NCBI GenBank assembly: GCA_040376005.1
Contig: JBEIRK010000124.1
Span: forward strand, 1-7,197
Direction: 5' to 3'
Source of the DNA: JAGXTF01 sp040376005
GTDB taxonomy: Bacteria > Bacteroidota > Bacteroidia > NS11-12g > UBA955
Length of the DNA stretch: 7,197 bases
Of the stretch, positions 1-5,732 are shown one piece after another; the stretch's first letter is position 1; each line of letters opens with the position of its first letter. The notes beneath the pieces were generated by a model. That model had not been told where the DNA came from and did not search any database. It saw only the letters and a program-made list of their open reading frames with translations. The translations under genes were made by a program, and so were the position numbers.

Positions 1-789
1 CCCACCAGAGGTAGAGGCAATAATAATTGCTGAGTTCTGCGGATGCATAATCATCCGTCCTACATGCACATTTCCCATACCCGAGTTGCGGGTTACCCAT
101 GTTTTGCCGCCGTTCCAACTTGCAATAACACCAAATCCTGGGGCATCACCGGCATCTCGATCTCCAGTGCCAATGTACATGGTGTCTGGGTTCCTATAGC
201 TCAATACCATAGAGGTTGCGCCTATGGTATTTACAACGGGTCCTTTGCCAAACAAATGGGTCCAAGTTTGTCCATTATTTGTAGTTTTCCATACCCCACC
301 TTGTGGAGCACAAACGAAAAAGGTATTCGAATCAGAAGGGTGGAATGCCATACCTGCAATCCTGCCTATACCCGTGGGTTGGCCGGATTGGTTGAAGGGG
401 TGACGAATAGGGCCCACAGGGCTCCAGCGCCCATTCTGCGGGCAGGCCGCAACGCCTTGGCCGCCACCACCGGAAACACCATATTGCGTATTCCCTTTTG
501 AGGGTCCACCTAGAGAAACCAAATCATCTAAAGATCCAGTGGGCCATGCTACGGTGCCGTCCTGCTGCACATATTCCAAAGCACGCCATTCCCAACGCTT
601 AAATGACTTGTATCCATAACTGCGAGCAGGCATGGAATCACCCCAATAAGCATAAAATGCGTTTTTTACTTTATAGTAGTTGGGTGGGGATTCCAACATG
701 TATTGCATCCACAAAGTGGAGTCAATTACTTGAGAATCCGCTGTTTTGAGAACCAAAAGAGATGCAAGTAAGAGTAGTGCTTTTTTCAT
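1..789 (-). CDS. Secreted BNR/Asp-box repeat protein, N-terminal part (cut by window edge)
   Basis: Reading the minus strand from ATG at 789-787 gives 263 open codons running off the window at position 1; the C-terminus is missing. Residues 1-20 (MKKALLLL...TADSQ) form a signal peptide, so the product is exported. Residues 63-69 read FKRWEWR, the 'FKRWE' block common at the N-terminus of large secreted Bacteroidota propeller proteins. Asp-box/BNR-like repeats follow: GGVWKTTNNGQTW at 164-176 and SWNGGKTW at 224-231, with the last visible residues (TSGG) apparently starting another blade. Such proteins often end in a T9SS sorting domain, which would lie outside the window. A purine-rich AAGGAAGG lies about 12 nt upstream of the ATG. 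The molecular role is unknown: it could be a sialidase- or sortilin-like propeller used in adhesion or glycan binding, and no catalytic residues can be assigned. A plus-strand reading frame over 43-501 is its shadow. Confidence 0.88.
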   Translation of the reverse strand, partial: MKKALLLLASLLVLKTADSQVIDSTLWMQYMLESPPNYYKVKNAFYAYWGDSMPARSYGYKSFKRWEWRALEYVQQDGTVAWPTGSLDDLVSLGGPSKGNTQYGVSGGGGQGVAACPQNGRWSPVGPIRHPFNQSGQPTGIGRIAGMAFHPSDSNTFFVCAPQGGVWKTTNNGQTWTHLFGKGPVVNTIGATSMVLSYRNPDTMYIGTGDRDAGDAPGFGVIASWNGGKTWVTRNSGMGNVHVGRMIMHPQNSAIIIASTSGG

Positions 790-810
790 ATTTAAGAGGC
801 CTTCCTTGTT

Positions 811-818
811 CAAAAATA
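811..818 (-). promoter_or_regulatory. Possible Bacteroidota -7 element for the BNR-repeat gene
   Basis: The minus strand reads TATTTTTG here, matching the Bacteroidota -7 consensus TAnnTTTG, 21 nt upstream of the ATG. This would give a leader of roughly 15 nt containing the purine-rich AAGGAAGG. I see no TTG/TTTG at the right distance for a -33 element, so the call rests on a short AT-rich match and is weak. Confidence 0.3.
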
Positions 819-894
819 AAGAATTCCTTTAAAAATCTTCTTTTTATGCCAAAGAATCCTATTTCAATGCCCACAGTCTACCACACAGAAACCC

Positions 895-903
895 TAACTT
901 TGC
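895..903 (+). promoter_or_regulatory. Putative -7 element directly before the SDR start
   Basis: TAACTTTGC matches the Bacteroidota -7 consensus TAnnTTTG (often followed by C). Transcription normally starts about 4 to 6 nt after the final G, which falls on or next to the GTG start at 907. The mRNA would therefore have essentially no 5' leader. No clear TTG/TTTG -33 partner is visible about 19 bp upstream. The TAA at 895-897 inside this element is also an in-frame stop that prevents any upstream extension of the gene. Confidence 0.5.
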
Positions 904-906
904 ATT

Positions 907-1689
907 GTGAAAATCAATCTTTCGGGTAAAACAGCACTGGTTTGTGGCAGTAGTGCCGGCATAGGACAGGCTATAGCCATGGAACTTGCAAAAGCAGGAG
1001 CCCGCATCATTTTACTGGCTCGAAATCCTGAAAAACTCAAACAAGTGGCCGACTCCTTAGAGGCCCATTCCGAAGGACATGTTTATTATGCAGCGGACTT
1101 TAATTCAAATGAGGATGTTGCACATGCTGTGCAAGAAATTGCCAAAAACCACAGCATCGACATTTTGGTAAACAATACCGGTGGACCGCCAGCAGGACCT
1201 GCCCATCTTGCCCAAGTCGATGAATATCTCACAGCCTTTAAAAACCATTTGATCAACAATCAAATATTGGCCCAAGCCCTTGTCCCCGGAATGAAAAGCC
1301 GCAGTTGGGGGCGCATTATCAATATTATTTCTACTTCTGTAAAAATACCCTTACACAACCTTGGGGTAAGCAATACCATACGCGGGGCTGTAGGCAATTG
1401 GTCAAAAACATTGGCCAATGAGCTCGCTGCCTCAGGCATAACCGTTAACAATGTGTTGCCCGGAGCTACAGAAACCGACCGTTTGGGTGCCATCATCAGC
1501 GGTAAAAGCCAGAAGTTAGGACTTACCCAAGACCATGTTACCCAAGAAATGTTGGCAGAAATCCCTGCAGGACGCTTTGGTAAGCCTGAAGAAATCGCCT
1601 ATGCTGCTTGCTTCTTAGCCAGCGAACAGGCGGCCTACATTACAGGTACCAACATTGTGGTAGACGGGGGAAGAACAGGTAATTTATAA
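907..1689 (+). CDS. SDR-family oxidoreductase-like protein with altered active site
   Basis: A 260-residue protein with the classical short-chain dehydrogenase layout. Residues 14-20 (GSSAGIG) are the glycine-rich NAD(P)-binding turn, D64 follows the third strand, NNTGG at 89-93 replaces the usual NNAG, S142 sits at the catalytic Ser position, and the C-terminus carries the usual ITGxxxxVDGG block. The Tyr and Lys of the catalytic YxxxK are missing: the aligned stretch is S155-N-T-I-R159. Similar NNTGGPP plus SNxxR proteins form a recognised FabG-like SDR subgroup of unclear reaction. The GTG start at 907 is forced, because an in-frame TAA lies at 895-897 and the next ATG (codon 25) is inside the Rossmann fold. 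There are 3 bp to menA, so it is probably the first gene of the menaquinone-linked transcript. The cytosolic fold is certain; the substrate and even redox activity are not. Confidence 0.9.
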   Translation: MKINLSGKTALVCGSSAGIGQAIAMELAKAGARIILLARNPEKLKQVADSLEAHSEGHVYYAADFNSNEDVAHAVQEIAKNHSIDILVNNTGGPPAGPAHLAQVDEYLTAFKNHLINNQILAQALVPGMKSRSWGRIINIISTSVKIPLHNLGVSNTIRGAVGNWSKTLANELAASGITVNNVLPGATETDRLGAIISGKSQKLGLTQDHVTQEMLAEIPAGRFGKPEEIAYAACFLASEQAAYITGTNIVVDGGRTGNL

Positions 1690-1692
1690 ACT

Positions 1693-2664
1693 ATGCTCTC
1701 GCATTGGATACAAGCTGCCAGACCCAAAACACTGCCCTTGGCTGTGTCGGGTATTTTGCTGGGAAGCGCAGTAGCCTATATTAATCACAGTTTCATTCCA
1801 AGTACCTTTTACTTGGGTTTACTCACCGCCATTTTATTGCAAATTCTCTCCAATTTTGCCAATGATTATGGGGATTTTGTGAAAGGCACCGACGTGCTAG
1901 CAGGTAGAAAGGACCGCATGCTAGCAGCAGGCAACATCTCAGTATCTCAAATGCGGATGGCCCTTGTCATGACCGCTATGACAGCCCTCATTTCAGGCAT
2001 TGCGCTGCTTTGGTTTTCCTTACATGCCAATGCCCTTTGGTTTCTGCTCTTTTTGGTCTTGGGATTCGCTGCCATTGCTGCGGCCTTGGCCTATACTATG
2101 GGCAAGAAAGCCTTCGCCTACACAGGTCTTGGTGACCCTGTAGTGTTTATCTTTTTTGGCTGGGTAGCTGTGGGCGGTATTGGCTACCTGCATGGCGACT
2201 CCCTTCAACTCGACACCTTATTGGCTGGCACAGGCTGTGGCTTGCTTTCTGTTGCCGTGCTCAATGTAAACAACATGAGAGACATGGATACAGATGCGGC
2301 AGCAGGTAAAAGAACCATCGCCCTGCGCCTTGGAGTAAAAAAGGCGCTACTGTACCATAGAATGCTTGTTTGGCTTGGCTTTACTGCGGTATTTCTGTCT
2401 TTTGCTTATAATTTACAACAGAAACATGAAGGCATAATGCCCTTTGAATACCTTCTGATACTTGGGGTTTTCAGTCCGGTGATGATCATTCTCGCGGGCC
2501 ATATTCATCGCACTTCAGCCGCTGTGTTGCAGCGCCATGAGGAAGCAGAAATCGACAACCGCATGGCCATGCGCGAAGCATTTAATCCAGAACTGAAAAA
2601 ATTGTCCCTTTCTATTTTGCTGATAACACTGATATACTGGCTGCTCACGTACCTGTTAGGTTAA
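1693..2664 (+). CDS. menA: 1,4-dihydroxy-2-naphthoate polyprenyltransferase (MenA)
   Basis: A 323-residue integral membrane protein of the UbiA superfamily. MenA joins a polyprenyl chain to 1,4-dihydroxy-2-naphthoate with loss of CO2, giving demethylmenaquinone. The first Mg-diphosphate motif is NDYGDFVKGTD at residues 57-67 (N57, D58, D61, D67). The second is NNMRDMDTD at 193-201 (D197, D201), followed by AGKRTIALRLG, typical of the MenA branch. About nine hydrophobic segments can be placed (roughly 14-31, 41-56, 88-108, 113-134, 148-165, 178-192, 224-240, 252-268, 304-322). The N-terminal WIQAARPKTLPLAVSGILLG is characteristic of MenA. The neighbouring menC supports MenA over other UbiA enzymes such as heme O synthase or UbiA itself. 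The length is normal for the family and the ATG follows the SDR stop after 3 bp. Confidence 0.96.
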   Translation: MLSHWIQAARPKTLPLAVSGILLGSAVAYINHSFIPSTFYLGLLTAILLQILSNFANDYGDFVKGTDVLAGRKDRMLAAGNISVSQMRMALVMTAMTALISGIALLWFSLHANALWFLLFLVLGFAAIAAALAYTMGKKAFAYTGLGDPVVFIFFGWVAVGGIGYLHGDSLQLDTLLAGTGCGLLSVAVLNVNNMRDMDTDAAAGKRTIALRLGVKKALLYHRMLVWLGFTAVFLSFAYNLQQKHEGIMPFEYLLILGVFSPVMIILAGHIHRTSAAVLQRHEEAEIDNRMAMREAFNPELKKLSLSILLITLIYWLLTYLLG

Positions 2665-2668
2665 CCTT

Positions 2669-3748
2669 ATGTATACCCTAGTTTGGCAGCGTTTTGAGCT
2701 CACTTTTAAAAAGCCGGCAACTACCAGCCGCGGCACCTATACGCACAAAACCATCTACATTATTGGACTGACTCAAGGGGCTTCCTTCGGCATAGGTGAA
2801 ATTGCGACCTTACCCGACCTTAGTATTGATGGTCAGGTTGATTATGAAAGCATACTTCCAGAAATAGCTTCATTGCTTCATACCGCCACTGGGTTTACAG
2901 ATGTTTTTGAACAATACAGTCACCTTCCTGCATTGCTGTTTGCCTTAGAAGCGGCTTCCATGCAACTTAAGCACAGCCTGGGCATTCTCTCAAATAACCC
3001 ATTTGTGCAGGGAAAAGAAGCCATTCCTATCAATGGATTGGTTTGGATGGGCTCTCCCGAAGCCATGCTACAAGAAGCCATTACAAAGCTTGAAGCGGGA
3101 TTTGAATGTCTCAAATTCAAGGTGGGTGCGCAAGAACACGATACAGAATGCCGCATGTTAGAGCAGGTGCGACAACATCCCTTGGGGAAGAAGGCAAGCC
3201 TACGCTTGGATGCGAATGGCGCCTACGCCTTTGATGATGCGGGATTGTTTCTCAATGATTTTAAACGGTTCGACATTCACAGCATAGAACAACCTATTAA
3301 AGCAGGCCAATGGGATGCCATGCAAGAAATTTGCGCCAAAAGCTCAATAGATATAGCCTTAGATGAAGAACTCATTGGGGTATCTTCAAAAGACGCTGCG
3401 GGCATGTTGCGCCACATTCAACCCCAGTGGATTATTCTAAAACCCGGTCTCATTGGGGGCTTCAGCCAGTGCAACAACTGGATACATCAGGCAAGAGAGC
3501 AGCATATGGGTTGGTGGGCTACCTCAGCATTGGAGAGTAATATTGGCCTAAGCCATATTGCACAATGGGTTTCAAGCTATCCTGAAAAAATGCATCAAGG
3601 CCTAGGTACGGGCGCTTTATTCACCCATAATTTTCCTTCACAAACACGACTGCAGGGCGAGCAATTGCAATTTATACATCACAGCATGTATACCCAAGCA
3701 GGAGTGCATCAGTTTTCAGACCTTGGCCTCACCCTAATTCCCGAGTAA
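2669..3748 (+). CDS. menC: o-Succinylbenzoate synthase (MenC), enolase superfamily
   Basis: A 359-residue enolase-superfamily protein. MenC dehydrates SHCHC to o-succinylbenzoate in menaquinone synthesis in the cytosol. The N-terminal capping domain covers about residues 1-115 (GEIATLPDLS near 43-52), then the barrel. Catalytic K149-F-K151 gives the KxK motif, with K151 the expected base. Metal ligands are D181 (LRLDANGAY), E207 (SIEQP) and D232 (IALDEE), and the second lysine is K258 (ILKPGLIGG). All superfamily active-site positions are present, so the enzyme should be functional. OSBS sequences are very divergent and some also racemise N-acylamino acids, but location 4 bp after menA makes MenC the natural call. 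The CoA ligase gene menE, often near menC, is not in this window; the next gene is an rRNA methyltransferase. Confidence 0.94.
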   Translation: MYTLVWQRFELTFKKPATTSRGTYTHKTIYIIGLTQGASFGIGEIATLPDLSIDGQVDYESILPEIASLLHTATGFTDVFEQYSHLPALLFALEAASMQLKHSLGILSNNPFVQGKEAIPINGLVWMGSPEAMLQEAITKLEAGFECLKFKVGAQEHDTECRMLEQVRQHPLGKKASLRLDANGAYAFDDAGLFLNDFKRFDIHSIEQPIKAGQWDAMQEICAKSSIDIALDEELIGVSSKDAAGMLRHIQPQWIILKPGLIGGFSQCNNWIHQAREQHMGWWATSALESNIGLSHIAQWVSSYPEKMHQGLGTGALFTHNFPSQTRLQGEQLQFIHHSMYTQAGVHQFSDLGLTLIPE

Positions 3749-3753
3749 ACCGC

Positions 3754-5118
3754 ATGAAAGCACTGCCAGTAGCATTTTTGCAAGAACTTGAAAGCACCTT
3801 GCCAAAAAGCGAAGTAGGTCCCTTGCTCGAGGCTATGGCCTTGACTTCCAACACCTGCATTCGGCTAAATACCGCAAAAGCAGCAAGCACCTCCCTGCCC
3901 CACAGCCTTGTACCATGGTGTAAAGAAGCCATCCTGCTTGATCAGCGGCCCGATTTTGCTGCAGACCCCCTGTTTCACAGCGGACACTATTATGTGCAAG
4001 AAGCATCCAGCACCATTATTGGAAGCATAGTGCAACAATTGACCCATGGTAATGCCAGTGTAGTGCTAGATTTATGTGCAGCACCTGGCGGCAAAAGCAC
4101 CCATGTAGCTTCCGTTTTGGCTGCAGATTCCATACTTATTGCCAACGAAGTCATTCAGACCCGAACACCCATACTTCACGAAAATCTCTGCAAATGGGGA
4201 AAGGCAAACCATGTTGTTACGCGGGCAGATTCCAAACAATTTGGCGCCTCGGCATTGGAAGTGGATGTAATTGTTGCCGACATGCCATGCAGTGGTGAGG
4301 GCTTATTCCGCAAAGACGAAAATGCCATTGACAGTTGGAGTCTTAGCAATGTAGCCTTGTGCAGCTCTCGACAGCAGCGCATAGCCCACGATATTTGGCC
4401 CGTGCTCAAGGAAGGTGGTTATATGGTATACAGCACCTGCACCCTAAACCGAGCAGAGAATGAAGACAACGTCAAACACATTTGTGAAGAATTGGGAGCA
4501 ACAGTTCTTGAACTCGAGCTACCTGCATCTTGGCAGTTGTTTACCATAGAACCGGGCATGTATAGAATGATGCCACATCGCGGACCAGGCGAGGGATTCT
4601 TCTTTGCAGTACTGCAAAAAACAGCGACCCGCAAGGGGAATAGCCGTTCGCAAAAACCCGCTTGGAAACAGGTAGGTTTGCCACATATGCCCGAGGACCT
4701 GCATTTCTTTCACCACCTGCAACAGGATGGAGGAAACTTGCATGTGTGGCGGGGTGCAGATACGGCCCAGTTATTTGAAACCTTATCGCAATTACCTGCT
4801 ATTTATGCAGCAGGGGTGCCTGCCGGAAAAGTATTAGAGAAGCGAACCGGCACTCAGTTTAAACCTGATACAGCGCTTGCATTGCTTGCTGGGTTAGAGT
4901 TGCCATGGCCTGCCATTGAATTGGGTGACCCAGATATCATCCGTTACCTTCAACGTGAAAGCTTATCGAATCCTCAAGGCTTGGAGGGCATACACAGGGT
5001 GCAGTGGCATGGGAAAACCGTAGGTATAGCCAATGGTACGGGGAGAAATTGGAACAATTTATGGCCTATGGAATGGCGTTTGCGCAATGCGAGAAACGCT
5101 GAATCTATTTTGGATTAA
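3754..5118 (+). CDS. RsmF/NOL1-NOP2-Sun family rRNA cytosine-C5 methyltransferase
   Basis: A 454-residue SAM-dependent RNA m5C methyltransferase. The N-terminal RNA-binding region (residues 1-75) precedes the Rossmann core: motif I DLCAAPGGK at 106-114 binds SAM, D176-M-P-C179-SGEG is motif IV (C179 helps release the product), and YSTC229T at 226-230 is motif VI with the nucleophilic C229. The C-terminal part has the RsmF-type region (LPAIYAAGVPAGKVLE near 410 minus the PUA-like end) finishing with a block around NWNNLWPMEWR, typical of the Bacteroidota versions, which probably contacts rRNA. The E. coli homologue RsmF methylates C1407 of 16S rRNA; the exact target here is inferred by family only, so I give no symbol. 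ATG lies 5 bp after the menC stop, suggesting co-transcription, but there is no metabolic link to menaquinone. No convincing terminator follows before the tRNA promoter. Confidence 0.93.
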   Translation: MKALPVAFLQELESTLPKSEVGPLLEAMALTSNTCIRLNTAKAASTSLPHSLVPWCKEAILLDQRPDFAADPLFHSGHYYVQEASSTIIGSIVQQLTHGNASVVLDLCAAPGGKSTHVASVLAADSILIANEVIQTRTPILHENLCKWGKANHVVTRADSKQFGASALEVDVIVADMPCSGEGLFRKDENAIDSWSLSNVALCSSRQQRIAHDIWPVLKEGGYMVYSTCTLNRAENEDNVKHICEELGATVLELELPASWQLFTIEPGMYRMMPHRGPGEGFFFAVLQKTATRKGNSRSQKPAWKQVGLPHMPEDLHFFHHLQQDGGNLHVWRGADTAQLFETLSQLPAIYAAGVPAGKVLEKRTGTQFKPDTALALLAGLELPWPAIELGDPDIIRYLQRESLSNPQGLEGIHRVQWHGKTVGIANGTGRNWNNLWPMEWRLRNARNAESILD

Positions 5119-5158
5119 GACCAAGAAATTCAATTCTTTACGGCTTTTTTCATTTCCC

Positions 5159-5190
5159 TTTGTTAAATTCCAAATCTTTTGTATCTTTGC
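5159..5190 (+). promoter_or_regulatory. Bacteroidota-type promoter of the tRNA operon
   Basis: TTTG at 5159-5162 (-33 element) and TATCTTTGC at 5182-5190 (-7 element, TAnnTTTG) are separated by exactly 19 bp, an excellent match to the Bacteroidota housekeeping sigma consensus. Transcription should begin around 5193-5196, leaving a very short 5' extension before the tRNA-Glu at 5208. It probably drives both tRNAs. Confidence 0.85.
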
Positions 5191-5207
5191 AGCCCGTTTG
5201 GCAACGC

Positions 5208-5279
5208 GGCCCGTTCGTCTATCGGCTAGGACGGTTCCCTTTCACGGAACAAAGAGGGGTTCGATTCCCCTACGGGCTA
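5208..5279 (+). tRNA. tRNA-Glu (anticodon UUC)
   Basis: A full 72-nt cloverleaf. The acceptor strands GGCCCGT (5208-5214) and ACGGGCT (5272-5278) pair with a G-U at position 1-72. The D-stem is GTC/GAC, the anticodon stem GTTCC/GGAAC encloses loop CTTTCAC with anticodon TTC, and the T-arm is AGGGG-TTCGATT-CCCCT. The discriminator is A5279. The following bases are CAA, so CCA is not encoded and must be added after transcription. It reads GAA/GAG codons. Confidence 0.97.
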
Positions 5280-5298
5280 CAAAGGATTTTAAAGTTAG

Positions 5299-5323
5299 GA
5301 ATTAAAAGTGAAGGTTTTAATTC
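5299..5323 (+). repeat. AT-rich inverted repeat in the tRNA-Glu/tRNA-fMet spacer
   Basis: GAATTAAAA (5299-5307) and TTTTAATTC (5315-5323) are a perfect 9-bp inverted repeat around a 7-nt loop; a further G-U pair (5298/5324) is possible. No T-run follows directly, and the stem has only one G-C pair, so it is not a terminator. In a tRNA-Glu/tRNA-fMet precursor it would sit in the 83-nt spacer, where it could mark a processing point. The role is inferred; the symmetry is seen. Confidence 0.55.
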
Positions 5324-5362
5324 TGGAAGCGAAAGCCACATAACTTTAACTAAAAGACACAT

Positions 5363-5434
<72 letters not shown>

Positions 5435-5439
5435 CGAAG

Positions 5440-5468
5440 AAAAAAGCAGCCAAATGGCTGCTTTTTTT
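5440..5468 (+). terminator. Rho-independent terminator of the tRNA operon (bidirectional)
   Basis: Stem GCAGCC (5446-5451) / GGCTGC (5456-5461), loop AAAT, followed by seven Ts (5462-5468) and preceded by six As (5440-5445). It starts 6 nt after the 3' end of tRNA-fMet, the expected place. The A-run before the stem makes it a terminator on the minus strand as well. Confidence 0.92.
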
Positions 5469-5520
5469 ATGCCTATGCGGCAGCGAAGCTTGCTTCGGCA
5501 AGAGCATAGGCATAAAAAAA
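5462..5520. repeat. Large palindrome with 17-bp perfect arms
   Basis: TTTTTTTATGCCTATGC (5462-5478) is exactly complementary to 5504-5520. The 25-nt interior carries a second hairpin, CGAAG-CTTG-CTTCG (5484-5497), plus a GC/GC pair (5480-5481 with 5498-5499), so the whole 59 bp can fold into one long hairpin. Its left T-run is the tail of the upstream terminator and its right A-run is the start of the next one, so the three hairpins compete for bases. No reading frame here looks protein-like. Confidence 0.85.
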
Positions 5521-5545
5521 CAACTCGCTTCGCTAGTTGTTTTTT
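5515..5545. terminator. Second bidirectional terminator-like hairpin
   Basis: AAAAAACAACT (5515-5525) and AGTTGTTTTTT (5535-5545) form an 11-bp perfect stem with loop CGCTTCGCT. In plus-strand RNA the CAACT/AGTTG core is followed by a T-run; in minus-strand RNA it is followed by seven Us (5514-5520 complement). It may back up the tRNA terminator and stop antisense transcription entering from the hydrolase side. The loop is complementary over 8 nt to 5482-5489 inside the preceding palindrome. Confidence 0.65.
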
Positions 5546-5549
5546 CTTT

Positions 5550-5641
5550 GTTAAGCCCTCCCCTCGGGCCCGGCGACAGCAGAGAACCAATCCTGTTTTT
5601 AGCTGTCCTGTTGCGAGGCAGGCTCGCGATGGTGGGCTAAC
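5550..5641. other. GC-rich structured element: candidate small RNA or interspersed repeat
   Basis: This 92-bp block is about 61% GC by hand count, between AT-rich flanks. A closing stem pairs 5550-5561 with 5631-5641 (GTTA, a bulged A, GCCC against GGGCTAAC, then CC/GG after one mismatch). Inside are GACAGC (5575-5580) / GCTGTC (5602-5607) and GCGAG (5613-5617) / CTCGC (5623-5627), plus the self-complementary CGGGCCCG at 5565-5572. Open frames over it on the plus strand start inside the tRNA or terminator region and look non-coding. Most of the gene-free stretch 5435-5732 is therefore palindromes (5440-5545), this element, and an AT-rich upstream region (5642-5732) for the hydrolase. Strand and function are undetermined, and I cannot match it to a named RNA family. 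Confidence 0.5.
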
Positions 5642-5700
5642 CCAAGCATTTCGACAACTTATTTGCTACATTGTAAAAAATTAAACATTGCCAAGTAACA

Positions 5701-5713
5701 ACAATACTATTGT
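5701..5713. promoter_or_regulatory. Small palindrome upstream of the hydrolase, possible operator
   Basis: ACAATA (5701-5706), C, TATTGT (5708-5713) is a perfect 13-bp palindrome 20 bp before the hydrolase ATG. A TAAATTGC (5719-5726) resembling a degraded -7 element follows but lacks a well-spaced -33 partner. If transcription starts near the ATG, a protein bound to the palindrome would overlap the promoter. AT-rich symmetry of this size can arise by chance. Confidence 0.25.
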
Positions 5714-5732
5714 ATAGCTAAATTGCACACAT

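Noticed and set aside
43..501. 152-codon plus-strand open frame
   Set aside because: It is antisense to the BNR-repeat gene, which has a signal peptide and recognisable repeats; this frame has no coherent protein features.
5123..5150. Possible terminator after the methyltransferase gene (AAGAA/TTCTT then six Ts)
   Set aside because: The stem is five weak pairs and the T-run is separated from it by six bases; not convincing.
5341..5348. TAACTTTA as a separate promoter for tRNA-fMet
   Set aside because: It lacks the final G of TAnnTTTG and has no well-spaced TTTG; co-transcription from 5159-5190 explains the gene better.
5462..5641. CRISPR array or insertion-sequence ends
   Set aside because: The repeats are inverted, not regularly spaced direct repeats; no transposase frame or target-site duplication is visible.
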